64,000 bases of DNA from GCA-020343675 sp964462945 (GTDB taxonomy: Bacteria > Planctomycetota > Phycisphaerae > Sedimentisphaerales > Anaerobacaceae): positions 16,071-80,070 of the forward strand of contig CAYWZW010000014.1 of NCBI GenBank assembly GCA_964462945.1, given 5' to 3'. Of the stretch, positions 1 through 8,495 are shown piece after piece. The notes beneath the pieces were generated by a model. That model saw nothing but the letters and a program-made list of their open reading frames with translations, had not been told where the DNA came from and made no database searches. The position numbers were made by a program, and so were the translations under genes. Numbering within the stretch: the first letter of the stretch is position 1; every line of letters starts with the position of its first letter.

Positions 1-451
1 CTACGTGCTTACCTGAGACGGCTTGTTTCTCTCCGGCGGTCCTGTCGAAGGTCTTGAGGAAGTTTTCACGATTGTCGTGGTTGCCGAGCGCCATGACAAC
101 CGGCGTTTTTTCAACCAGCGGACTCAGCAACTTTTTCAGATTGGCATAATCACCCAATTCGCCCGTGAGCCTGGCCAAATCGCCGGCAATGACCACGCCG
201 TCCGGCGAAAAGGAGACAATATCCGGAACGACTTTCTGTAAATTCCGGTACGGATAGAACCCTCGGTAATTGTTGTCAACGTCCGCAGGGATATGCGTGT
301 CAGCCAGAAAGGCCCATCGAATTGCCTCTTTTTCACCTCCGTCCGAGCCAAAGCTCTCGCCCGGGCCCACAGCAAACAGGGTTCCCGCGGCGGCCAAACC
401 AGTTCTAATGAAGCTGCGTCTATTCATCGGTCTGTACAAAAACTCCTTCAT
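1..451 (-). CDS. Tat-exported metallophosphoesterase (3' end cut by window edge)
   Basis: Calcineurin-like phosphoesterase that should hydrolyse phosphomono- or diesters outside the cytoplasm. The N-terminus holds a twin-arginine signal (NRRSFIRTG followed by an Ala/Gly-rich hydrophobic stretch). Metal-binding blocks follow in the usual order: ADTH (D-x-H), AGDLAR (GD) and GNHDN (GNHD). The C-terminal half with the remaining histidines lies beyond base 1. Two in-frame ATGs are possible, at 451 and 427. The upstream one has an AGGG/AAGG stretch, while the downstream one has AAGGAG too far away (about 15 nt). Substrate unknown; the GH2 and sugar porter genes upstream on the same strand are 130 bp or more away, so an operon is only possible. 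Confidence 0.85.
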   Translation of the reverse strand, partial: MKEFLYRPMNRRSFIRTGLAAAGTLFAVGPGESFGSDGGEKEAIRWAFLADTHIPADVDNNYRGFYPYRNLQKVVPDIVSFSPDGVVIAGDLARLTGELGDYANLKKLLSPLVEKTPVVMALGNHDNRENFLKTFDRTAGEKQAVSGKHV

Positions 452-561
452 CGTGCCCTACCTTGCCTAAACACCTACTTTGCCGCATGACCATGTGCTT
501 ATATACCAGATAGGGGCCGTGAGCTGCAAGGATTGTTTTTCGCATTCTCGATGCCCGGCGA

Positions 562-596
562 GTATCGAATATCCAGAAAGGTTCTTAATCAACCAG
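562..596. repeat. Degenerate intergenic repeat, GAGTATCGAATATCC type
   Basis: Short phrases of the form 'cGAGTATCGAATATCCAG' run up to the 3' end of the sugar porter gene. Close relatives occur at 31974-32016 and 53816-53870. It fits none of the palindromic families. Function unknown. Confidence 0.45.
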
Positions 597-2009
597 CTCG
601 CGTTCAATTTCTTCCAGCGACTTGCCTTTGGTTTCAGGAAGTTTGGCGAGGATCACAAAGAATCCGATCACACAGATGATACCATAGAGCCAGAAAGCTC
701 CGTGAGCACCGAGGCCCGTTTTCAAAAAGGGAAACGTCAATGTCAGGGCCGTGCAGCCGACCCACAGGCTAAAGACGGCCACGGACATCGCCGCACCGCG
801 TATGCGATTCGGGAATATCTCTGAGATCACCACCCATGTAATCGGCGCCAGCGACATCGCATAGCAGCCGATCGCTGAGACCACCAGGACCAGCATGTGA
901 ATTCCGGTGCTGTGGAAGTAGTAGCCCGCCCCCAGGACTGCATAGACGCCTGCCAGGCCGCCGGCGCCGATCAGCATGAGGATGCGCCGGCCAAATCGGT
1001 CAACCGTATAGATCGCCACGAAGGTAAACAACAGGTTGACCACGCCCGTGATGACGATGTTGAACATGATACCGCTGACGCCGTAGCCTGCGGCGGCGAA
1101 AACCTCCTGGGCATAATTGAAAATCACGTTGATGCCGCACCACTGCTGGAGAACCGCTAAGAAAACGCCCAACGCGACGATCCTCAACAGCTTCGGCTCG
1201 GCCAGGTCCCGGAAGTTGACATGGGCAATCTCCTCGCTCGCAAGTGTTTTCTTGACGTCCCCGATTTCAAAAGCAGCGTATTGGGCGCCGCCGACCCGCT
1301 CCAGAATCCTTGCCGCCTGTTTATCTTTGCCGTACTTGAGAAGCCAGCGCGGACTCTCCGGTACAAAAAACATCAGCAGAAAGAATAGAATTGCAGGGAT
1401 TGTCTCGGCCCCGAACATCCAGCGCCAGCCGTATTGCCCGTTCCATGAGGCCAGGATATATTCTGCGCCTGCTCCTTCCGGCACGGGCTGGGCGATCAGC
1501 CAGTTGACAAGCTGGGCGGCGAGAATCCCGATCACAATCGTAAGCTGGTTTATGGAGACAAACCGCCCCCGCATCCGCGCCGGGGAAATCTCGGCGATAT
1601 ACATTGGGGAAAGATTTGAGGCCAGCCCGATTCCTATGCCTCCGATAATGCGAAACACATTATAGGAAGGAAAGCTCCAGGCAAAAGCCGTGCCGACGGC
1701 GGATACGGTGAAAAGCAAACCCGATAGAACAAGCAGGCGCTTGCGGCCGGATTTGTCGCTGATGATTCCTGACAGAATGGCGCCGACAAGGCATCCGACC
1801 AGGGCGCTGCTTTGCCCCCAGCCTCGCAGCAGCGGCGTTTTGTCCGTGATCCCAAAGTAAGGCTCGTAGAACGGCTTGGCTCCGCCGACCACGACCCAAT
1901 CGTAGCCGAACAACAGGCCCCCCATTGCCGCCACCACGCAAACCAGCCAAATGAACGCCATGTTGTAGCGGACCTCCTGGTTCGCCAAGTTTTTGTCCTG
2001 CTCTGTCAT
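585..2009 (-). CDS. MFS sugar porter (sugar:H+ symporter family)
   Basis: Twelve-helix major facilitator of the sugar porter family (474 aa), expected to import a monosaccharide or short sugar through the inner membrane. Family marks are visible: GGLLFGYD in helix 1, a GRK loop after helix 2, RIIGGIGIGLAS, the PESPRWL motif at the start of the central loop, QQWCGIN in helix 7, a second DRFGRR loop, and the C-terminal PETKGKSLEEIE. Its ATG lies two bases after the stop of the large GH2 gene upstream, so the two are almost certainly co-transcribed and the porter probably takes up the sugar the GH2 releases. A homologous porter at 26015-27418 also sits with a GH2. Sugar specificity cannot be read. 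Confidence 0.93.
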   Translation of the reverse strand: MTEQDKNLANQEVRYNMAFIWLVCVVAAMGGLLFGYDWVVVGGAKPFYEPYFGITDKTPLLRGWGQSSALVGCLVGAILSGIISDKSGRKRLLVLSGLLFTVSAVGTAFAWSFPSYNVFRIIGGIGIGLASNLSPMYIAEISPARMRGRFVSINQLTIVIGILAAQLVNWLIAQPVPEGAGAEYILASWNGQYGWRWMFGAETIPAILFFLLMFFVPESPRWLLKYGKDKQAARILERVGGAQYAAFEIGDVKKTLASEEIAHVNFRDLAEPKLLRIVALGVFLAVLQQWCGINVIFNYAQEVFAAAGYGVSGIMFNIVITGVVNLLFTFVAIYTVDRFGRRILMLIGAGGLAGVYAVLGAGYYFHSTGIHMLVLVVSAIGCYAMSLAPITWVVISEIFPNRIRGAAMSVAVFSLWVGCTALTLTFPFLKTGLGAHGAFWLYGIICVIGFFVILAKLPETKGKSLEEIERELVD

Positions 2010-2011
2010 AC

Positions 2012-4996
2012 CTACTCGGTGATAAGGGACGGTTTCTTCAGCAAGCCGTGGATAAGTTCAGCGTCAATGGCGTGCTTCGGGTCAAAAGCGCTGCTCGTCA
2101 TGTAGCTCAGGAGGCTACGAAGCATCTGCCGTGCGACGGGCCGTTCGCTAAGGTCGCTGCGAAGGTCCATGCTGCATACAAGCAGCTTGCCCTCGCCTAC
2201 TCTTGCTTCAAAAACGAGGCCGAGTTTGCGATTGGTATTCCAGTCGTCAATCACCTGGACGATAGGGTGCAGCTCCGGCCCGAATCCGTCAAGGACCATA
2301 AACCTGGACTTAGTCACCAGGTCCCACCATTGCCAGTTGCTGTGAAACTCGGTGGGGAATTCCGCCAGAGCGGGATGTTTCGGATCGCATAGAATCCCCA
2401 GAGTATGCGGGGGCTGCTGTCTGGTCCATTGGGTATTCCAGAAAATCGAGGAGAAGCCGGCCGGGATGTCGCTGTCAATAGAATTCAGCGGCGGCATCAG
2501 CAGCACCTTCCCGCCGCGTGCGAGAGCCGCTCGAACCTGCTCGTCGAGCTGCTCGGCAATGAGTACGTTAGTCCGGGGCTGAATGTCCAGCTTGGCCGGA
2601 TAAGCCCAGATGTCCCAGTTGTTCGTAAAAGGAGTCCTCTTCAGCGAGACGATCAGTGAGAGCTTGGCTGGTGCGGCTACGTTTGCAAGCGGAACGTCAA
2701 TCCTTCCCAGTTGTATGCCGTTGCCCAACGGGATGGTCATCGCCGGTAGCTGTCCGGCAGTCACCTTGCGGCCGTCGGCGTCGCTGATAGACCAGATAGG
2801 AGCGGCATTGCGGATTGGATCAGGGCCGAAGTGGGCCACTTCAACGTCGGCGGCGAACACTTCATCGGTGGTCCAGGTGCGTTTTTTCATCCGCACCAGA
2901 GGGACAGTCTCGCAGCAGTAGCGATGATGCTCGTGCGGCTCGATGTAGCCTTTGGAGTCCCAGAAGGCATCGAGGATTCCGACCAGCGCTGTTCCCTGGC
3001 CGGGAAAGTCGTGAATATCGAGCAGTTGAAAGCCGCCGAAGCCGGGAGTCCGCAGAGCGGATTCGATCTCCTCTTTATAGAGCAAAGCCTGCAATTTGCC
3101 GGAGGCCATCAGGAAATCCTCCGCCTGATCGAGCATCTGGTGGGCGGCAAGCGAGTCGCGAAAGATTTCGAAATTCCGCGCCCGCAGAACGCCCGTGTAT
3201 TTTCCGATCTCCTTGAAATTGGGATACACGCACCACTGTCCGATTTCGTGGCTTACGACAGGGACGTCGTAGTTCCCAATCAAGTCGCGGTAGTCTGTGA
3301 CCGTTTCGGGCGGATTGGCGTTGAAGCGGCTCTTGAGGCCCGCTCCCCATTGGTGACCGCGAGGAGCGGGTGTGCTATGATACTGGCTTTCGGGGATGAT
3401 GGGCCAGCCGGCCGCACTGGTGTAGAGTCTGCGAGGGTCTTTTTCCTTCCAATAGTTGACCAGATCTCCGAGGAATCTCTTCTGATTGGGACCGCCGGGT
3501 TCATTGCCGCAGGCAAGCATGCAAAACGATGGGTGATTGCCGTAAGCATTTAGAATCCGGTCGCCCTCGGCATAAATGAATTTGTCAACGGGCGCACCGT
3601 TGCCCACTGTCGCCCATGCCGCACATTCGATATGGAAGAGAAATCCCAGCCGGTCGGCGGCCTCGAATGCCGCTTCCGGCGGGCACCAGGAATGGAAGCG
3701 GATATGATTGAGGCCGTGGGCCTTGGCAATTCGCAGGATCCGCAGCCATGCCTCGACATCCATGGATGGATATCCCGTGAGCGGAAAAATGCAGCACTCC
3801 AACGTCCCTCGCAGGAAAGTCAGGCGGTCGTTAATCGTAAATTGCGTCCCTCGCGTGCCGACCCGGTGCATGCCGAACGTGACCGTCTTCTCGTCCCGGA
3901 ACGGCGGGGTGGCAGCCTCAAGCGCAGCTTGGGGATGGCCACCCTTAGAGGAAACATCCCCAAAGGCTTCGCCTTTGAGGCTGCCACCCGCAGCGGCCCT
4001 CAGTGAAACCGTCAGGTCATACAGTGCCGCAGAGAACTCGTCCCACAGTTGCACATCGTTGCCCATCACATAGTCAACTTCGACAATGGTCTGTGGTTCT
4101 GACGTCGTGAATTCCACGCTTTTTTCGGCAGGAATGTGGCGCCGCTTTGTGTTCCAGCTCTTGGCTCGGATCTTGAGCGTTCCGCCGGCAGGCCGGTTCG
4201 CGGCATTGCCGATAGTGACAAGCAGCTTCGCCGATTGGTTCTGCACGTCGGGATAAACCTGTATATCGCTGACCCATACCCGGTCAGTCGCTTGCAGCTT
4301 GATCCTGCCGACTACGCCGTTCCAGTTTGTCTGGGTATGGTCGCTGACGGAGTGGGCGTTGGTTCCAACGTCATATTTCATCGAATTGTCCACGCGAACA
4401 GTCAGCAGGTGTTTGCCGGGTGTCATCAGATCGTTCAGGTCATACAGTTGAGGCGTACACAGACTGTCCTGCACGCCGACACCGGTCCCGTCCACCCAGA
4501 CCTTTGTTTCCCAGTGGCAACGCTCCAGAAACAGGACGATTCGCTTGCCCCTCCAGTTTTTCGGTATATCAACCTGTCTCTGATACCAGGCGGGCCCGAC
4601 GTAGTGTTTTACGGGCGTCAGCCAGAAGGGAATTTTCACGGAGTCCGGCTGCCCGTATTTCTCGTACCTGGCTTCGGTGAACCAGGACTGGTCCACAATC
4701 TGGCCGGTCCACTTCGTATCGACGCAGACATCGTCGCCATAGCCGTTCTCGACCGTTGAGCCCGGCAGCTTGATGCGGTCGGTCGGCTTGCCGTTGTACC
4801 ATTTCTGCTGTTCACCGACGTTGTCGTGATCCAATCTGAGGAGCCACTGACCCGCCAAAGAAATCGTCTCTTGTTCTATGCCCAGCCCCGCAGTCATGGC
4901 GACTCTTGAATCTGCCGTCTTCTGACAACAGAGACATGCAGCCATAGCGACACCCGTGGCTATTGTCAGTATTGGTTTGATAATTTCACACTTCAA
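2012..4996 (-). CDS. Glycoside hydrolase family 2 enzyme, exported, 994 aa
   Basis: Retaining beta-glycosidase of family GH2 (galactosidase/glucuronidase/mannosidase clan). N-terminal hydrophobic signal with a Cys-rich end (MAACLCC), so probably a lipoprotein. The jelly-roll sugar-binding domain (about residues 45-240, with WYQRQVDIP and VWVDGTGVG) is followed by an immunoglobulin-like domain and a TIM barrel starting near FTINDRLTFLRG. The acid/base is Glu499 (CGNEP) and the nucleophile Glu584 (VSHEIGQW), so it should be active. The start is TTG, supported by a strong GGAGG nine bases upstream. Residues of about 336-364 are encoded by an 83-bp palindromic repeat (3907-3989) inserted between domains. 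Followed at once by the sugar porter gene. Confidence 0.92.
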   Translation of the reverse strand: MKCEIIKPILTIATGVAMAACLCCQKTADSRVAMTAGLGIEQETISLAGQWLLRLDHDNVGEQQKWYNGKPTDRIKLPGSTVENGYGDDVCVDTKWTGQIVDQSWFTEARYEKYGQPDSVKIPFWLTPVKHYVGPAWYQRQVDIPKNWRGKRIVLFLERCHWETKVWVDGTGVGVQDSLCTPQLYDLNDLMTPGKHLLTVRVDNSMKYDVGTNAHSVSDHTQTNWNGVVGRIKLQATDRVWVSDIQVYPDVQNQSAKLLVTIGNAANRPAGGTLKIRAKSWNTKRRHIPAEKSVEFTTSEPQTIVEVDYVMGNDVQLWDEFSAALYDLTVSLRAAAGGSLKGEAFGDVSSKGGHPQAALEAATPPFRDEKTVTFGMHRVGTRGTQFTINDRLTFLRGTLECCIFPLTGYPSMDVEAWLRILRIAKAHGLNHIRFHSWCPPEAAFEAADRLGFLFHIECAAWATVGNGAPVDKFIYAEGDRILNAYGNHPSFCMLACGNEPGGPNQKRFLGDLVNYWKEKDPRRLYTSAAGWPIIPESQYHSTPAPRGHQWGAGLKSRFNANPPETVTDYRDLIGNYDVPVVSHEIGQWCVYPNFKEIGKYTGVLRARNFEIFRDSLAAHQMLDQAEDFLMASGKLQALLYKEEIESALRTPGFGGFQLLDIHDFPGQGTALVGILDAFWDSKGYIEPHEHHRYCCETVPLVRMKKRTWTTDEVFAADVEVAHFGPDPIRNAAPIWSISDADGRKVTAGQLPAMTIPLGNGIQLGRIDVPLANVAAPAKLSLIVSLKRTPFTNNWDIWAYPAKLDIQPRTNVLIAEQLDEQVRAALARGGKVLLMPPLNSIDSDIPAGFSSIFWNTQWTRQQPPHTLGILCDPKHPALAEFPTEFHSNWQWWDLVTKSRFMVLDGFGPELHPIVQVIDDWNTNRKLGLVFEARVGEGKLLVCSMDLRSDLSERPVARQMLRSLLSYMTSSAFDPKHAIDAELIHGLLKKPSLITE
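3907..3989. repeat. 83-bp palindromic repeat inside the GH2 gene (copy 1)
   Basis: The ends are inverted copies of each other (GGGTGGCAGCCTCAA at the left, TTGAGGCTGCCACCC at the right). Each half can also form a small hairpin (CAAGC..GCTTG and AAAGGC..GCCTTT). A second copy of exactly the same length lies at 8409-8491 in intergenic DNA. In the GH2 reading frame it encodes a low-complexity linker containing SLKGEAFGDVSSKGG, between the immunoglobulin-like domain and the barrel, and the frame stays open. Confidence 0.85.
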
Positions 4997-5090
4997 TTTC
5001 GGTTACCTCCGTCGAAAGGCCGACAAGAGCATTTACAGCGTTTCCTTTTTGAATTTGTGGCGGCCGTATCAGCTCGTCGGGGTCAATAAT

Positions 5091-5270
5091 TCAGGCTCTC
5101 ATGTACAAGCCGCCGTTGACGGCGATGTATTCGCCGGTGATAAAACTCGCCGCCTCGCTTGCTAAGAACAATACAGCCTTGGCCACATCTTCGGCGGTGC
5201 CGTTCCTGCCGCTGAGGTCTTCGCAGATCATTTGGGCCTTCCTCTGCTTACGGCGTGTACCTCTCAATGA
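5091..5270 (-). pseudogene. 3' remnant of a short-chain dehydrogenase/reductase gene
   Basis: Reading the minus strand, the last roughly 45 codons give a typical SDR C-terminus: GTAEDVAKAVLFLASEAASF then ITGEYIAVNGGLYM and a stop at 5091-5093. This block (x-PEDVA-x-FLAS-x-ITG-x-VNGG) is highly characteristic of FabG-like enzymes. Upstream of about 5240 the similarity fades and no Rossmann glycine motif or catalytic YxxxK exists before trxA-side DNA begins. No start codon or ribosome site is evident. It is a decayed, 5'-deleted gene. Confidence 0.75.
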
Positions 5271-5323
5271 CCGAATTTGGAATTCAGACTTTTGAACTTT
5301 GAATTCTCAATTCTCCATTCCGC

Positions 5324-5650
5324 TCAAAGTAACTCATCGATGGCTTCAGCGAGGTTCTTCTTGCTGGTCAGCCCCACCCATTTTTTCTGGACCTGGCCAT
5401 CTTTGAACAGGATGAGGGTGGGTATCGCACTGATGCCGAACTCCATCGCGCTGTCGCGCGCATCATCGGTATTGAGCTTGCAGATTTTGGCCTTGCCTTT
5501 GTATTCGTCGGCAATTTCCTGGACGACGGGAGCGATCATCTTGCACGGTCCGCACCAGGGCGCCCAGAAATCGACGAGCACAGGCACATCGGAATTGTGA
5601 ACCGTTTTATCAAAAGTAGCGTCGTTCAGCTCAATCACACTACCAGCCAT
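5324..5650 (-). CDS. trxA: Thioredoxin
   Basis: Small dithiol-disulfide reductant of the cytoplasm, 108 aa. The active site is WCGPC (Cys33, Cys36), with the buried Asp in VDFWA and the cis-proline loop IPTLILF, all in canonical positions. The chosen ATG (5650) has AAGGA nine bases upstream; a longer frame to 5671 adds seven residues not seen in the family. Thioredoxin reductase lies 277 bp upstream on the same strand, so the redox pair is encoded together, though the repeat-filled gap makes a single transcript uncertain. Confidence 0.96.
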   Translation of the reverse strand: MAGSVIELNDATFDKTVHNSDVPVLVDFWAPWCGPCKMIAPVVQEIADEYKGKAKICKLNTDDARDSAMEFGISAIPTLILFKDGQVQKKWVGLTSKKNLAEAIDELL

Positions 5651-5670
5651 TATTCTTATCCTTTCAACCA

Positions 5671-5805
5671 CGAATTAGCGAATTAGTTGATTAGTGAATT
5701 GGTGAATTAGTTCAATAGTTAATTGGGGCGCTGCACTCTGTCGCCATAGCTTTGGAGCGTCGGCGACTGGTCCTAATCTCTAATTCTCTCATTCACTAAT
5801 TCATT
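5671..5805. repeat. Degenerate GAATTAG intergenic repeats, two inverted blocks
   Basis: Bases 5671-5728 are a run of GAATTAGC/GAATTAGTT/GTGAATTGGTGAATTAG phrases. Bases 5773-5805 hold the same phrases in the opposite orientation (CTAATTCTC, CACTAATTCATT). About 45 bp of ordinary sequence lies between, so the whole could fold into an imperfect hairpin. It fills the gap between trxB and trxA. Confidence 0.6.
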
Positions 5806-5828
5806 CCTTTGCTGTCGGCCATCCTAAG

Positions 5829-5859
5829 TTGTCAATCGTCAATTGTCAATTGCCAATTT
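5829..5859. repeat. Degenerate TGTCAAT intergenic repeat
   Basis: Tandem variants of TGTCAATCG/TCAATTG/CCAATT with a period near 7-8 nt, just downstream of trxB. The same phrase type is seen at 27991-28026, 55783-55820 and 59214-59236. Confidence 0.6.
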
Positions 5860-5927
5860 ATTCGGGCGTCGTTCTCATCATCCCCCCGGGCAGGCAGGTT
5901 GCTGACCGGCCCCGCCACGGCAACGGC

Positions 5928-6896
5928 CTACGCCGTGACGAGCTCGTTCCACCAGTGGGGGTCTCTGAAATACTGCTTGAGCATCATCGCCGCGACGACG
6001 CCGTCGCCGACGGCTGTGGCTAATTGCATGGCCGCTCCTATTCTGCAATCGCCCGCCACAAAGACGCCGGGGACGCTCGTGCGAAGATAAGCGCAGTCGC
6101 ACTTGATAAATCCCCTATCCGTCAGTCCCACAAAACCTTTCAGAAAGCCGGTATTCGGCTCCATGCCGACGAATACGAACACACCGTCGCATGGATAATC
6201 CTCTTCTTGGCCGGCTTTGACGTTTTTCAGCTTGATCGATTGGACCTTGCCTTGACCCCGGATGGCGGTGGCGACGGTGCTGTATTTGATGGTCAGGTTT
6301 GAATTCGGCTCGTTGGCCTTTTCCAGAAGCTCCTCGACGAGAATCTTGGATGCTCGAAATTCGTCCCTGCGGTGTATCATCGTAACATTCTGGGCGAATT
6401 TGGTCAGATGGAGTGTTTCTTCGACGGCCGTATTGCCCCCGCCGACGGCGACGACGTGCTTTCCCTTGAAAAACGGAGCATCGCAGGTTCCGCAATAGCT
6501 GACCCCTGAGCCGCGGAACTGGTCTTCGCCGGGGATGCCGAGCTTTCGATAGTCGCTGCCGGGGGCCAAAATGACGGTTCTTGCAGTGAATTTGTCCTTG
6601 TCGCAGTACACGGCGATATTGCTATCCTTGAGCTTCTCCAGGCTGGTTACTTCGCAGCCGGTCTTTATCTCGGCGCCGAAGTTTTCGACCTGCTTTTGCA
6701 TTCGTTCAATCAGGCCCGGCCCGTCGATGCGCTCGATGCCGGGATAATTCTCTATCCTGTCTGTGGTGCTAATCTGCCCGCCCGGCATGAATTTCTCGAG
6801 AATCAGCGTCTTGAGCCTGTCGCGGGCGGTATAAAGAGCCGCCCCCAGCCCCGCCGGCCCTGCACCAACGATAATGCAATCATAAATTTCAGACAT
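5928..6896 (-). CDS. trxB: Thioredoxin reductase (NADPH, FAD)
   Basis: Flavoprotein that passes electrons from NADPH to thioredoxin, 322 aa as usual. The N-terminal FAD motif is GAGPAG (residues 11-16), the redox-active disulfide is CGTC (Cys135, Cys138; the common form is CATC), the NADPH Rossmann motif is GGGNTA, and the C-terminal FAD block is VFVAGDCR. The ATG at 6896 begins MSEIYDCIIVGAG, a standard start. It lies between rmuC and trxA, all on the minus strand. Confidence 0.96.
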   Translation of the reverse strand: MSEIYDCIIVGAGPAGLGAALYTARDRLKTLILEKFMPGGQISTTDRIENYPGIERIDGPGLIERMQKQVENFGAEIKTGCEVTSLEKLKDSNIAVYCDKDKFTARTVILAPGSDYRKLGIPGEDQFRGSGVSYCGTCDAPFFKGKHVVAVGGGNTAVEETLHLTKFAQNVTMIHRRDEFRASKILVEELLEKANEPNSNLTIKYSTVATAIRGQGKVQSIKLKNVKAGQEEDYPCDGVFVFVGMEPNTGFLKGFVGLTDRGFIKCDCAYLRTSVPGVFVAGDCRIGAAMQLATAVGDGVVAAMMLKQYFRDPHWWNELVTA

Positions 6897-6949
6897 GACA
6901 AGTATCCTTCATCAAATCCTTGGTATCCAAGAGGAAGAAAGCTTTGGTA

Positions 6950-8287
6950 TCACTCAGGGGATGGTGGCTTGCCCCCATTTTTCACATCCGCTGCACTCTC
7001 TTCGGCCTCTGGTGCCTGAATCATCCTTGTTGTCTTCTCTACGGGCTCCAACGTGTCAATCTCATTTCCCGATGCTGCACCAAGCTCCCGAAATTTGCGG
7101 GCAGTTACCAGCACTCGTTTTTCCAGTGAGCCGATAGCTTTATTATATGCCTCGGTAGCTCGATCTAAGTTTGTCCCGACAGCGCTAAAATACTCCGTTA
7201 GCGTACAGATTCGATCGTATAGCTCCTTCCCTGTATTGCTGATTTCCTGCGCATTTTTGGCGATCTGTTCCTGCTGCCACCCATACGCTACCGCGTGCAG
7301 CAGCGCTATCAAAGTGGTTGGCGTCGCCAATATCACACGATTATCGACGCCGAGTTCAATCAAACTGGGATCTTGTTCGAGGGCGGCGCTGAAAAACATC
7401 TCGCCGGGCAAGAACATGACAACAAATTCCGGAGCCGGCTGGAATTGCTCCCAGTAGCCCTTAGCTCCCAGGTTTCGAATGTGTGTTCGGACCAGACCGG
7501 CATGTTTACTTAATTTCTCCGCGCGCAATTGCTCATCCGGGATCTCCAGTGATTCCAGATAACTCTCGAGAGGCGCCTTCGAATCCACGACCACGGTTCT
7601 GTTACCGGGCAATCTAATAATCATATCCGGCCGAGTGCGCCCGGTATCGGACTGGGCGCTCTCCTGCTCGAAGAAGTCACAGTGTTTTACCATGCCTGCA
7701 ATTTCAACCACTCGGCGCAACTGCATTTCACCCCACCGGCCCCGGACCGTAGGTTTCTTCAGGGCACTCACCAGATTGGCGGTTTCCTTCTTGAGTTGTG
7801 TCTCCGAGGAGAGCAGTGATTGGATTCTCTCACTTACTCCAGAGTGGTCTTTTCCGATCTGCCGCAGTGCCTCGTCAACGTTCTTGAGAGACTCTTTGAG
7901 CGGTTTAACCAGCTCATCAACCGCCTGCCTGCGTTTTTCGAGGTCTCCTTTGGCCCCTTCCTGGAATTTCTCGAGGTTAGTCCTGGCCAACTCCAGGAAT
8001 TGCGCATTGTTACTTTTCAACGCATCCGCGGACAAAGCCTTGAATTCATTGGACAGTTTCTCCCGGGCTTCGGTCCACGAGGCGATTTTCTCTTCGGCGG
8101 TCTTCTGCTGCTCGTTGAGCCTGGCAAGTTCGACCGTCAATTTGGTGCATTCCTCCCGGAGTTGGGAGGTTTGTTCGTCCTTTTGGCGTATGGCTATCTC
8201 CAGCCGTTTAGTCTCGCTCTGCCTCAGGAAGAATATGAGAGCACCGCCACAAATCAGGCCAATTGCAAAGGCCAAGACAAATTCCAT
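6950..8287 (-). CDS. rmuC: RmuC-type DNA recombination protein
   Basis: Membrane-anchored protein of the RmuC family (445 aa), linked in E. coli to limiting DNA inversions at short repeats; it carries a PD-(D/E)XK nuclease-like domain. Seen here: one N-terminal membrane helix (MEFVLAFAIGLICGGALIFF), a long coiled coil to about residue 190, then the conserved core (GRWGEMQLRRVVEIAGM, RPDMIIRLPG, VVDSKAPLESY, FVVMFLPGE, LATPTTLIALLHAVAYGW). The frame runs upstream to 8398, but the ATG at 8287 has GAGG eight bases before it and begins just before the membrane helix. Its presence among so many palindromic repeats is of note but may be chance. Confidence 0.93.
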   Translation of the reverse strand: MEFVLAFAIGLICGGALIFFLRQSETKRLEIAIRQKDEQTSQLREECTKLTVELARLNEQQKTAEEKIASWTEAREKLSNEFKALSADALKSNNAQFLELARTNLEKFQEGAKGDLEKRRQAVDELVKPLKESLKNVDEALRQIGKDHSGVSERIQSLLSSETQLKKETANLVSALKKPTVRGRWGEMQLRRVVEIAGMVKHCDFFEQESAQSDTGRTRPDMIIRLPGNRTVVVDSKAPLESYLESLEIPDEQLRAEKLSKHAGLVRTHIRNLGAKGYWEQFQPAPEFVVMFLPGEMFFSAALEQDPSLIELGVDNRVILATPTTLIALLHAVAYGWQQEQIAKNAQEISNTGKELYDRICTLTEYFSAVGTNLDRATEAYNKAIGSLEKRVLVTARKFRELGAASGNEIDTLEPVEKTTRMIQAPEAEESAADVKNGGKPPSPE

Positions 8288-8408
8288 AATTTCAACCTCA
8301 AGGTTTCGCGTTCCAGAAGAATCGCTGTGATTATAGACTGGGGCAGCCCATTCGTCAAAGACCAAAGCCGGCTGGTGCTGCAAATGGATGATTGACAATG
8401 TGACGAAC

Positions 8409-8491
8409 GGGTGGCATCCTCAAGCGTAGCTTGGGGATGGTTGCTGGGGTATTTGCCATCGCCAAAACCTACGGCTTTGAGGCTGCCGCCC
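8409..8491. repeat. 83-bp palindromic repeat, intergenic (copy 2)
   Basis: Same length and plan as 3907-3989: left arm GGGTGGCATCCTCAAGC, right arm CTTTGAGGCTGCCGCCC, with well-conserved outer arms and a diverged centre. It ends five bases before the ATG of the HAD gene, so its right arm occupies the place of the ribosome binding site and could pair into the leader. Confidence 0.85.
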
Positions 8492-8495
8492 AAAG

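Noticed and set aside
5671..5805. Possible CRISPR array in the GAATTAG repeats
   Set aside because: The units are 7-10 nt, imperfect and lack spacers of constant length; no cas genes occur in the window.
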